Positions 9,018 through 16,839 of a DNA stretch of 64,000 nucleotides are shown piece by piece (the stretch's first letter is position 1; each line of letters starts with the position of its first letter). The translations under genes were made by a program, and so were the position numbers. The notes under the pieces were generated by a model. It searched no databases, was not told the origin of the DNA, and saw only the letters and a program-made list of their open reading frames with translations. This DNA comes from Planctomycetales bacterium ZRK34 (GTDB taxonomy: Bacteria > Planctomycetota > Phycisphaerae > Phycisphaerales > Zrk34): positions 2,046,001 through 2,110,000 of the forward strand of contig CP050848.1 of assembly GCA_014873095.1 (NCBI GenBank). The letters are read 5' to 3'.

Positions 9018-10831
9018 ACCTGTTCAACGTTCCAAGTTTAAAGTTCAAAACGGCGGCGGCGCTGCTGACGCTCGGCGCGACCGTGCTTGCCGGGCCGATG
9101 GACGACGAGCAGCTTTACACCCTGCCGCAGCGCACCCAGACCATCGATCCGCGCCTCGAGCCGCTCATGAGCGAAGCCCTGAAGCAGCCGGATCAACTCA
9201 CGCGCCTGCAGGCGATGACCGAGGTCCGCAAGTATCAGTTCACCGGGCTGACCGATCGCGTGGTCGAACTGCTCGACGCCCCCGAGCCGCTGATCGTCAC
9301 CACCGCTTTGCAGACCCTCGACGTGCTGGACGATCGCAAAGCCGCCGAGCGTCTGATTCCCTTTGTCGCGCCGAAAGAAGGCTACGACCAGGCGGCGATG
9401 GATCAGACGCAGATCGCCGATCGGGTGCTGGCGCGATGGAAGTCGCCGGCCGCGGTCGAGCTGTGGGTCAAACGACTGCCCGAAGCAAGCGCCCCGCTGT
9501 CGCTGCGAATCTCCGCCGCCGAGGCGCTGGGTGTGTGCAAGGCGGATGCGGACAAGGTGCTGACATCGATCATCGCCGATGCGAACATGCCGCTGACGCT
9601 CCGCCTGGCGGCGGCCAAGTCGCTGGGTCAGATCGTCGTGGGTGAGCCCGGTCGCATGCCGACGGACCTGGTCGATCGCCTGGTCGCCGGTCGCGACACG
9701 ATCGGGCCGCTGCTGGCGGTGCGCATCGTGCAGCACGCCCGCAATCCGCTGGCGATCGAATTCCTGCATCGCCTGGCCGGCCACAGTGAACCGGCCGTGC
9801 AGTACACCGCCATGGCCGAGCTGTTCAACATCGACCCGTCCAACCTCTGGCCCGCCGCCGCCCAGACGCTGGGCTCGATCGACCCGAAGGTGCGGCTGGT
9901 TACCGTCCGCTCGCTGAAAACGCGCCTCGACCCCGACAGCGTGAAGCTGCTGGCCCCCCTGCTCAACGACCCCCACCCGCAGGTGCGCACCGCGGCCCAC
10001 GAATCGCTTTTGGCCCTGGCCAAAGACAACGCGCTGAACCCGCTGATCCGCGCCGCGATGGTCGACATCATCAAGCAGGCCGTCGACGAGCAGGCCCAGG
10101 ACCCCGCCCCGCATTGGCGCGCCGCCGAGCAGGCTGCGATCCTCATCGGTGAGCTCGGCGAAAAGTCCGCCGCCGACATGCTGGTCGACCTGTTCGATCA
10201 CACGCGGCTGGAAGTGCGCGTGGCGGCGGTGATCGGTCTGCGTCCGCTGAAAGTTCCGTCGACGCGCCAGCCGATGGTGAAGCTGACCAAAACGCTGATC
10301 GACCGCATGGAATGGCGCATCAAAGACCACGCTGAAAACGGCGACGAAGGCGACTCGGCCGCGTTGATGAAGATCGTCGACGCCAACGCCGCCGATTCGA
10401 AACAGGCCGCCGAAGCGGCGCAGACGCTCGGCGTGTGGCGTGTCAAAGCGGCCGACAAGGTGCTGCGGCGGTTCATCCCGAAAGATTCGCCCGCCTCGCC
10501 GCGCGCCCGCGCCTCGGCGATCTGGGCGCTGGGTTGGATTCACGAAAATTCCAACGACACCAAGCTCGGCGACACGCTGATCAAGCGCGTCTTCGATCTG
10601 AATCCGCTGAACCCTGAAGCCGATGAAGTCCGCAAGGCGTCGATCCTCACGATCGCGCGCATGAAGGTCGTCGAGCAGACCGACGCCCTGAAAAACCGCT
10701 ACCGCCTCGACGGGCTGGACATCCAGTACGCTGCCCGCTGGGCGATCCATCACATGACCGGCGAACTGCTGGACGAAATCACACTCCAACCGGGCATGCG
10801 CCGCGATGCGTTCATCAGTCCGGTGGATTAA
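9014..10831 (+). CDS. Exported HEAT-repeat protein
   Basis: This 605-residue protein begins with a short hydrophobic signal sequence (FKTAAALLTLGATVLAGP) and then consists almost wholly of paired helices with HEAT-repeat spacing, for example LRLAAAKSLGQI, VRLVTVRSLKTRL, VRTAAHESLLAL and VRVAAVIGLRPL. HEAT solenoids bind proteins. The ATG overlaps the permease stop (ATGA), so the protein is probably translated with the exporter and may work with it in the periplasm. The large frame upstream of 9014 is a shadow of the permease. The partner is unknown. Confidence 0.8.
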   Translation: MNLFNVPSLKFKTAAALLTLGATVLAGPMDDEQLYTLPQRTQTIDPRLEPLMSEALKQPDQLTRLQAMTEVRKYQFTGLTDRVVELLDAPEPLIVTTALQTLDVLDDRKAAERLIPFVAPKEGYDQAAMDQTQIADRVLARWKSPAAVELWVKRLPEASAPLSLRISAAEALGVCKADADKVLTSIIADANMPLTLRLAAAKSLGQIVVGEPGRMPTDLVDRLVAGRDTIGPLLAVRIVQHARNPLAIEFLHRLAGHSEPAVQYTAMAELFNIDPSNLWPAAAQTLGSIDPKVRLVTVRSLKTRLDPDSVKLLAPLLNDPHPQVRTAAHESLLALAKDNALNPLIRAAMVDIIKQAVDEQAQDPAPHWRAAEQAAILIGELGEKSAADMLVDLFDHTRLEVRVAAVIGLRPLKVPSTRQPMVKLTKTLIDRMEWRIKDHAENGDEGDSAALMKIVDANAADSKQAAEAAQTLGVWRVKAADKVLRRFIPKDSPASPRARASAIWALGWIHENSNDTKLGDTLIKRVFDLNPLNPEADEVRKASILTIARMKVVEQTDALKNRYRLDGLDIQYAARWAIHHMTGELLDEITLQPGMRRDAFISPVD

Positions 10832-10848
10832 AGGTGGTGATTTTGCGA

Positions 10849-10905
10849 TGTGGCGATTTGGCGATGTGAAGAATTCGCCACTTCACCAAATCGCCACTTC
10901 GCCAC
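10849..10905. repeat. Imperfect inverted repeat of GTGGCGATTTGG units
   Basis: GTGGCGATTTGGCGATGTG and a downstream near-complement containing CACTTCACCAAATCGCCAC form a stem of about 20 bp with mismatches around GAAGAATTC. It fills the gap between the HEAT gene and the thioesterase gene. Confidence 0.75.
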
Positions 10906-10918
10906 TTGTGGTGTTTTT

Positions 10919-11311
10919 ATGAACTGTCACACGATTCCAATCCGCGTGCGTTACGTTGAGTGCGACCCGATGGGCGTCGTGCATCATGCGACGTACCCGA
11001 TCTGGTTTGAGATGGCGCGGACGGAGTCGCTGCGGCTTTCGGGTGTCAGCTACGCGGAGCTTGAAGCCGCCGGCACGCTGATCGTCGTCGTCAAGCTCGA
11101 GGTCAAGTACCGCCGCCCCGCGAAGTACGATGACGAGTTGACCGTCACGGCCACGTGCACCCGGGCCGCCGGCGTCCGCATCGAACACGACTACGAAATC
11201 CGCCGCGGCGATGAATTGCTGGTGACCGGCTCGACCGTGCTCGCCTGCGTCGACCGAACCGGCAAAGTCGTCGGCGTCCCCGAAATGTTGCAGCACGACC
11301 CGGCCGACTGA
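10919..11311 (+). CDS. Hotdog-fold acyl-CoA thioesterase (YbgC/4HBT family)
   Basis: A 130-residue protein of typical size for the 4-hydroxybenzoyl-CoA thioesterase/YbgC family, which hydrolyses acyl-CoA thioesters in the cytoplasm. The signature RVRYVECDPMGVVHHATYP holds the catalytic Asp (D in ECDPMG) and the following His; FEMARTE is the usual helix. The start at 10919 (MNCHTIPIRV) is used because an earlier in-frame start at 10850 lies inside the inverted repeat and would encode repeat-derived residues. The natural acyl-CoA is not evident. Confidence 0.88.
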   Translation: MNCHTIPIRVRYVECDPMGVVHHATYPIWFEMARTESLRLSGVSYAELEAAGTLIVVVKLEVKYRRPAKYDDELTVTATCTRAAGVRIEHDYEIRRGDELLVTGSTVLACVDRTGKVVGVPEMLQHDPAD

Positions 11312-11325
11312 TCCGATTCACTCAC

Positions 11326-13125
11326 TCAATCACACCAGCGGATGTCTTCGACGATCAGTTCAACATTCGTGCGACCGTTCCACGTGTTCAGCGTCGGCTC
11401 GGCAACGACGTCGATCACCGCGCCGGCGGGCAGGCGCTCGGCCAGATCACCCATCGACCATGCGATCGCACGCATCGAGGCGCCGTTCTGATTCAAAATC
11501 ATCGATAAATGCCGTGCTTTCTGACCCATCGTGCGGGCGGGCTGATGCAGCTTCGCCCCGCGAATCAACAAACGCGGCTTGCGGTTGTCACGCCCGAACG
11601 GCTCCATCTTTTTGATCTGACTGACGACGTTCGGCGACAGCGCCGCCAGCTCGACCGCTGCGTCGATGTCGATCATCGGCGTCAGGTCGTCGACGCTCAG
11701 TCGCTCGGCGGCGTAATCGATCATCGCCGTACGGAAAGCGTCGACGGATGCATCCGCCAGCGTGAGTCCGGCGGCCATGGCGTGTCCGCCGAACTTCGTC
11801 AGATGATCGGCGCAGGCGCAGAACGCTTCGTGGATGTTGAACCCGTCGATCGACCGCGCCGAGCCGGACGCTTCACCCTCGTTGATGTTCAGCAACACCG
11901 TGGGTCGCCCAAACCGCTCGACGAGGCGCGAGCACACGATGCCGACCACGCCCTTGTGCCAACCCGCATCGGCCAACACGATCGCGCGCACGTCATCATG
12001 GTCATACCCGTGATCGGTCACGAAGTCGGCGGCCTGCTCGAAGATCTGCCGCTCGGTGGCGCGGCGCTGGTCGTTCGCTTTGTTGAGCGTCTCGGCGATT
12101 TCGTGAGCCTCGTCGGGTGTGGCGTCGGTCAGCAGTTTCACCGCTTCGCGCGCGTGGCCCATTCGGCCACAGGCGTTGAGCCGCGGGCCGAGGACGAACC
12201 CGACGTGGTAGCTGTCGATTTTCTTTTCGTCTTCGAGTCGTGACGCGGCGATCAGGGCATCGAGCCCGGCGAAGGGCGTGTGGCGAACACGACGCAGACC
12301 GCAGTGTGCGATCACGCGGTTTTCACCGACCAGCGGGACGACATCAGCAATCGTGCCGAGGGCTGCCAGCGGCAGCAGGTCGATCAGAAGCTGTTTGAAC
12401 TTGGCGCTGACGCGGTCGGAGTTGCAGAAGACACGCGCGATCTGCCAGGCGAGTTTGTAGGCGACGCCGGCGCCGCAGATTTCCGCGAACGGATACCCCG
12501 ACGACTCGCTTTGCTCGTCATCGGGCTTGAGGCGGGGGTGGACCAGCGCGAAGGCTTCGGGGAGGGTGGCGTCCATCTCGTGATGGTCGGTGATGATCAG
12601 GTCGACGCCGCGCTGTCGGGCGACGGCGGCAGGCTCGCAGGCGGTGATGCCGCAGTCGACGCTGATGATGACCTCGGCGCCGTCGTCGCACAGCGCGGTG
12701 ATGGCATCGGCATTCAGGCCATAGCCTTCGTCGAGGCGATGCGGCACGTAGCAGGTGACTTTCGCGGCGGGGTCGGCGGTTTTGAGCGTGTGGTAGAGGA
12801 TGGCGGTCGCGGTGACACCGTCGACGTCGTAGTCGCCGTAGATCACGATGTGTTGATTTTCGCGGATCGCCTGGACGATGCGTTCGGCGGCGCGGCAGGC
12901 GCCCGGCAGCAGTTTCGGGTCGTGTAAATTCGCCAGGCTCGGCTTGAAATACAACTCCGCCGCATCGACATCGCGCACCTCACGCTGCCAGAGCAGTTGC
13001 CCGATCAGCGTATCAACGCGCAGCGACTTGGCCAGCGCGATCGACTCGTCGCAAGGCGCAGCCAACCGCCAGCGTTTGAACCGGCCGCGCAGCGTGTCGT
13101 CATCCGTGACGGTGGTTTGGGTCAT
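11326..13125 (-). CDS. recJ: Single-stranded-DNA-specific exonuclease RecJ
   Basis: A 599-residue cytoplasmic 5'-3' ssDNA exonuclease of the DHH family acting in recombination and mismatch repair. The metal-binding motifs are intact: HIVIYGDYDVDGVTAT, SVDCGI, and the DHH motif in ITDHHEMD, followed by the DHHA1 region (FGGHAMAAGLTL) and a C-terminal OB-like part. Length is normal. The ATG overlaps the truD stop by 4 bases, so truD and recJ are translated together. An insertion reading PDDEQSESSG before YPFAEICGAGVA comes from a dispersed repeat (12495-12529). Confidence 0.95.
   Translation of the reverse strand: MTQTTVTDDDTLRGRFKRWRLAAPCDESIALAKSLRVDTLIGQLLWQREVRDVDAAELYFKPSLANLHDPKLLPGACRAAERIVQAIRENQHIVIYGDYDVDGVTATAILYHTLKTADPAAKVTCYVPHRLDEGYGLNADAITALCDDGAEVIISVDCGITACEPAAVARQRGVDLIITDHHEMDATLPEAFALVHPRLKPDDEQSESSGYPFAEICGAGVAYKLAWQIARVFCNSDRVSAKFKQLLIDLLPLAALGTIADVVPLVGENRVIAHCGLRRVRHTPFAGLDALIAASRLEDEKKIDSYHVGFVLGPRLNACGRMGHAREAVKLLTDATPDEAHEIAETLNKANDQRRATERQIFEQAADFVTDHGYDHDDVRAIVLADAGWHKGVVGIVCSRLVERFGRPTVLLNINEGEASGSARSIDGFNIHEAFCACADHLTKFGGHAMAAGLTLADASVDAFRTAMIDYAAERLSVDDLTPMIDIDAAVELAALSPNVVSQIKKMEPFGRDNRKPRLLIRGAKLHQPARTMGQKARHLSMILNQNGASMRAIAWSMGDLAERLPAGAVIDVVAEPTLNTWNGRTNVELIVEDIRWCD
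12495..12529. repeat. In-frame repeat (PDDE-SESSG element) inside recJ
   Basis: A 35-base imperfect palindrome (CCCCGACGACTCGCT ... GCTCGTCATCGGGCTTG) is 33/35 identical to 45965-45999 inside rarA. Read in the gene frame it encodes KPDDEQSESSG, with no counterpart in RecJ of other bacteria as I know the family. Confidence 0.88.
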
Positions 13126-14348
13126 GATTCGGCTTTCGTGATCTCACGCAGCACAACGGTCGCAAAACTGCCGCGCGGCAGTTCAAACCCGGCATACACA
13201 TACGGCCCAAGATCATCCGCCCCGCCGGACACCTGCGGCTCGCGCACCGGCATGCGGAATGACCGCCGCGTGCCATATGACGAGTAATCCCCGTCGGCCA
13301 GTTCACGCTCGCTCACCCCCGTGGTCGCCAGCGCCTCGGCTTCGCGCTCACCGATCGCCCCGCCGGCCCGGCGCATCTCCGCGCCCCACATCGGGCCCGT
13401 CGGCGAGATCTCCATCCGATCGGCGCGCGGCTGCTCGACTTCGGCATCGCGCACCTCGAACTGACCGCCGGTGTCGTGCTTGACGGCGATGTCGCCGACT
13501 TCCAGCTTGCCCATGCGACCGGCGACGAGGCGTTCATTCAGCAGCTCGTTGAAAATCGCGCTCTGAAACGCGCTGACCATCAACGTGCGGTGCGGCTTGT
13601 CGATGCCGTTGACCGCATGCGCCAGCGATGCCCCACGACTCAGCGGCCCAAGTGCCTGCCGCTCGAAGCGATGAACCGTCGACCACAACTCCAGCGCCCG
13701 GGCGTAATCACCGGCCTCGTAGGCCCGCCGGGCTTCCTGGTTGTTTTCGGGTTCACTGGCCTGCGGCCGGCCGAGCATCTGATCCAGAAATTCCTGCAGG
13801 TCGCCCTTGAGCAGCGATCGGCCCTGCAGGTGGGTGTCTTTGCGATACCCGAAGCGCTGCTCGCCGATGAAATTCGGCGCGCCTTCAGCCACGACCCGGT
13901 CGAGTATCCGCTTGGCCCGCACGGCCGCCGAAGCGTCGACCTCGCGGATTTTGATGTCGAAGCGGTTGCCGCGCAGGTGGCCGCGTTTGATCTTGTTGGC
14001 GTGGCGATCCATCGCGAGAATGCGGATCGCGTCGTCTTCGAATTCAGACGCCCGCGCTTCTTTGCCGAAGTGGACGCTGAACCACTGCCGCGTGATGGCG
14101 TGTTTATCCTTGAGCCCCGCGTAGCCGATCGCATCCCAAGGCACTTTGAAATGCCGACTCAGATAGCGCACCACGTCCGTGGTCAGCCGCCGGCGCTTTT
14201 CGATGTACAGATACAGATGTTCCCCGGCCCCGCTGAAGTCGTAAGCGGGAACTTCCGTGACAATGAAGTCTTCCGGGCGGGTTTTGATCGTGCCGCCGAT
14301 TCCGGGCACATCGGCGGTCAAATAAGCTAATCCGTCGGCTGTAAGCAT
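13122..14348 (-). CDS. truD: tRNA pseudouridine(13) synthase TruD
   Basis: A 408-residue enzyme that isomerises U13 of certain tRNAs. The family hallmark GYAGLKDKHAITRQWFSV contains the catalytic Asp (GLKD). RPEDFIVTEVP near the N-terminus, RGNRFDIKIRE and PNFIGEQRFGYR follow in the usual order, and the TRUD insertion domain is present. The start at 14348 (MLTADGLAYL) is preferred over upstream in-frame starts because a -10 element (TACACT, 14357-14362) sits 8 bases before it. The stop overlaps recJ (ATGA). Confidence 0.93.
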   Translation of the reverse strand: MLTADGLAYLTADVPGIGGTIKTRPEDFIVTEVPAYDFSGAGEHLYLYIEKRRRLTTDVVRYLSRHFKVPWDAIGYAGLKDKHAITRQWFSVHFGKEARASEFEDDAIRILAMDRHANKIKRGHLRGNRFDIKIREVDASAAVRAKRILDRVVAEGAPNFIGEQRFGYRKDTHLQGRSLLKGDLQEFLDQMLGRPQASEPENNQEARRAYEAGDYARALELWSTVHRFERQALGPLSRGASLAHAVNGIDKPHRTLMVSAFQSAIFNELLNERLVAGRMGKLEVGDIAVKHDTGGQFEVRDAEVEQPRADRMEISPTGPMWGAEMRRAGGAIGEREAEALATTGVSERELADGDYSSYGTRRSFRMPVREPQVSGGADDLGPYVYAGFELPRGSFATVVLREITKAES

Positions 14349-14356
14349 CAGTTTGA

Positions 14357-14362
14357 GTGTAT
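14357..14362 (-). promoter_or_regulatory. -10 element of truD-recJ (leaderless type)
   Basis: TACACT on the minus strand ends 8 bases before the truD ATG; no Shine-Dalgarno is visible between them. No convincing -35 box. Confidence 0.5.
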
Positions 14363-14399
14363 CGCGATTCCGCCGCCACGTCATCAGCCAATTGCGTGG

Positions 14400-14405
14400 T
14401 AGAAT
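14400..14405 (+). promoter_or_regulatory. -10 element of the secretion/pilus operon (leaderless type)
   Basis: TAGAAT ends 7 bases before the ATG at 14413, leaving no room for a ribosome-binding site. The -35 region is weak. Confidence 0.55.
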
Positions 14406-14412
14406 CAGCGTT

Positions 14413-15543
14413 ATGGCGCCGCCCACGCAATCTTTCGACGCACGTGTCGCTGTCGACCGCTGGATCGACACCGCCGCAGCCGACGGCGCGTCCGATGTCC
14501 ACCTCGATCCCACCGCCGACGGCTACACGCTCCGCCGCCGCATCGACGGCCTGCTCGACGCCCCCGCCGCACTGCCCGATGAACACGGCCGGGCCATGGT
14601 CAACCGGCTCATGGTCATGGCCAACCTGCTGACCTACCGCCTGGACATCCCCCAGGAAGGCACGCTCCGCGCCGCCGCCCCGTCCGTCGGTAAAACCCTC
14701 GAACTGCGACTGGCCGTGATGCCGACCACGCATGGCCTGCGGGCCGTCGTCCGCCTGCCCGCTGAGTTGATTCAACCCCGCAGCCTCGATGCGCTGAACC
14801 TCCCCGAGCCCGCGATGCACACGCTGCGTCGCTTCGCCGATGCCGACACCGGCCTGCTGCTGCTGACCGGTCCCGCCGGCTCCGGCAAAACCACCACGAT
14901 CTATGCCCTGCTCGAACTCATCGCCGCGCGCCACCCCGGCCTCAGCCTCGTCGCCTTCGAAGACCCCGTCGAGCGCGACCTGCCCGGCGTCACACAAATT
15001 CAGGTCGCCCCGCACGGTGAACTCACCTACCAGCGCGCCCTGCGCAGCATCGTTCGGCAAGACCCGCAGGTGTTGATGCTCGGTGAAATCCGCGATTCAG
15101 AAACCGCCTCCGCCGCCATCGCCGCCGCGCTGACCGGTCACCGCCTGATCGCCACGCTGCACGCCGGCTCGCCCGCCGCCGCCATCGCGCGCCTCATCGA
15201 AATGCAGCTTCAGCCGTACCAGATCACCAGCGCCCTGTTCGCCGTGATCAATCAGCGACTGCTGCGCCGGCGGCAGAACGATGAATACCGCGGCCGTGTG
15301 CCGATCGCCGAGTCGGTCACGCTGACCGAACCCCTGCGCCGCGCGATTCTCGAAAAGTCCGACGCCGCGACGATGACCCAGATCATTCACAATCACCCTG
15401 ACCATCTGACCCTCCGCGCCGCCGCCAAGCGCCTGATCGAATCGGGCCTCACCGACGATGCGGAACTAACCCGCGTGCTGGGAGCAGAAGATCATCACGA
15501 AGTACACGAAGGCGCGAAGGACACGAAGAAAAACAGTTATTGA
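14413..15543 (+). CDS. GspE/PilB-family secretion ATPase, compact form lacking the tetracysteine domain
   Basis: A 376-residue cytoplasmic hexameric ATPase that powers pseudopilus or pilus assembly. Walker A GPAGSGKTT (about 154-162), Asp box and Walker B VLMLGEIRD (about 218-226) and the His box LIATLHAG are intact. Two parts of the usual protein are missing: the N-terminal GspE_N domain (family members are about 500-570 aa) and the CxxC-x(n)-CxxC zinc insert, because NQRLLRRR passes directly to NDEYRGRVPIAE. The last 15 or so codons are formed by one arm of a hairpin repeat. The two F-type membrane proteins follow directly. Confidence 0.9.
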   Translation: MAPPTQSFDARVAVDRWIDTAAADGASDVHLDPTADGYTLRRRIDGLLDAPAALPDEHGRAMVNRLMVMANLLTYRLDIPQEGTLRAAAPSVGKTLELRLAVMPTTHGLRAVVRLPAELIQPRSLDALNLPEPAMHTLRRFADADTGLLLLTGPAGSGKTTTIYALLELIAARHPGLSLVAFEDPVERDLPGVTQIQVAPHGELTYQRALRSIVRQDPQVLMLGEIRDSETASAAIAAALTGHRLIATLHAGSPAAAIARLIEMQLQPYQITSALFAVINQRLLRRRQNDEYRGRVPIAESVTLTEPLRRAILEKSDAATMTQIIHNHPDHLTLRAAAKRLIESGLTDDAELTRVLGAEDHHEVHEGAKDTKKNSY

Positions 15544-15581
15544 CTTATCTTAGTGTCCTTCGCGCCTTCGTGTACTTCGTG
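15496..15581. repeat. Perfect 29-bp inverted repeat spanning the gspE-like stop codon
   Basis: The arm 15496-15524 is an exact reverse complement of 15553-15581 (core CACGAAGGCGCGAAGG). The stop codon at 15541-15543 lies in the 28-base loop, so the left arm is translated as the C-terminus. Confidence 0.93.
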
Positions 15582-15609
15582 TTTGATTGCTTTATGCTAA
15601 TGGTTTCCC

Positions 15610-16836
15610 ATGCCAGACGACCTGAACATTCCGGTGGTTTTTCAGTATCGGGCGCAAGCGGCCGACGGGGCGGCGATGGACGGTACGATCGAGGCCGACA
15701 GCGCTGAAGCGGCGAACTACCGCCTGCGCGCGATGGGTCTGACCGTGCTTGAATTGAACCCGGCCCCCACGCCGACGCTGAGCCCTCCCGGGGCGAAGCG
15801 TCTGGTCCCGGCCGCCGACTTCGCCGCCTTCAACGAACAACTCGCGCTGCTGGCCGAGGCGAACATGCCGCTGGAGCACGGCCTGCGCCTGATCGCCGAC
15901 GACATGCACCGCGGCCGACTCGCCGACTCGGTCCGCGAAGTCGCCGGTGAACTCGAAGCCGGCCGATCGCTGAGCGATGCATTCGATAAACACCGCCACC
16001 GCTTTCCCACGATGTACAGCCGTATCGTCGAGGTCGGCATGGCCAATGGCAATCTCGCCGGCGTCCTGCTGAACATGTCGCGCCACCTGGCGATGACCCA
16101 GCGCCTGCGGGCCGCGATCTGGCGGGCGGTCAGCTACCCGCTGATGGTGATCGTGGCGATGTCGGTGGTGATGAGCTTTGTGGGTGTGTTCGTCGTGCCG
16201 CAGTTTGTCGACATTTACCATGATTTTGATACGGAGCTGCCCTGGCTGACGGAGGTGGTGACGAAGTTCTGGCTCGCCTCGCCGGTGATCGTGATCGCGA
16301 TGGGGCTGGCGATCGTCGCGTTTCCGACGATCTGGCAGATGATGCGGGCCGCCGGGCAGGAGGGCCGCTTCATCGAGGTCGCCCTGTTGCCGCTGCCGAT
16401 CATCGGACGCATGCTCAAACGCAACTACGCCGCCCGCTGGTGTGACCTGGTCGGCTTGTCGGTCGACGCCGGCGTCGATCTGCCACGCGCCATCAGCATG
16501 GCCGGCGAAGCGATCGGCATCCCCAGCTTGATCGACGATACCAACGCCATGTGCGCCGCCGTCGAACTCGGCGGCCGACTCACACAGGTGCACAGGCTTC
16601 ACGTATTGCCCATCACCACGCCGCGCGCCATGGCCAGCGCCATCGAGCGCGGCACGCTGGGTGTGACTCTGCGCACGCTGCGCGACATGTACGCCAGACA
16701 AGCCGACCACGGCCTCGGCGCTCTGCAGGCCGTGCTGCTGCCGACACTGCTGATCCTGCTGGCGATTATCATCGGTATAACGATTCTCGCCCTGTTCCTG
16801 CCGTTTGTGAACATGTTTTTCTACATCACGGGCTGA
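15610..16836 (+). CDS. GspF/PilC-type inner-membrane platform protein (first copy)
   Basis: A 408-residue inner-membrane protein of the type II secretion F family, the platform that couples the ATPase to pilin assembly. The N-terminal motif QYRAQAADGAAMDGTIEADSAEAA is typical. Two T2SSF domains (about 75-195 and 275-400) carry AAFNEQLALLAEANMPLEHG and helices YPLMVIVAMSVVMSFVGVFVVP and LLPTLLILLAIIIGITILALF. Between the N-terminal domain and the first T2SSF domain, residues about 52-66 (PAPTPTLSPPGAKRLVP) are encoded by palindromic repeat A. Only 3 bases separate it from the second F protein. Confidence 0.92.
   Translation: MPDDLNIPVVFQYRAQAADGAAMDGTIEADSAEAANYRLRAMGLTVLELNPAPTPTLSPPGAKRLVPAADFAAFNEQLALLAEANMPLEHGLRLIADDMHRGRLADSVREVAGELEAGRSLSDAFDKHRHRFPTMYSRIVEVGMANGNLAGVLLNMSRHLAMTQRLRAAIWRAVSYPLMVIVAMSVVMSFVGVFVVPQFVDIYHDFDTELPWLTEVVTKFWLASPVIVIAMGLAIVAFPTIWQMMRAAGQEGRFIEVALLPLPIIGRMLKRNYAARWCDLVGLSVDAGVDLPRAISMAGEAIGIPSLIDDTNAMCAAVELGGRLTQVHRLHVLPITTPRAMASAIERGTLGVTLRTLRDMYARQADHGLGALQAVLLPTLLILLAIIIGITILALFLPFVNMFFYITG
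15764..15809. repeat. Palindromic repeat family A, copy 2, inside a coding region
   Basis: CCCCCACGCCGACGCTGAG at the left and GAAGCGTCTGGTCCC at the right match the intergenic copies. It encodes the linker PTPTLSPPGAKRLVP of the first F-type protein. Confidence 0.8.
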
Positions 16837-16839
16837 CCC

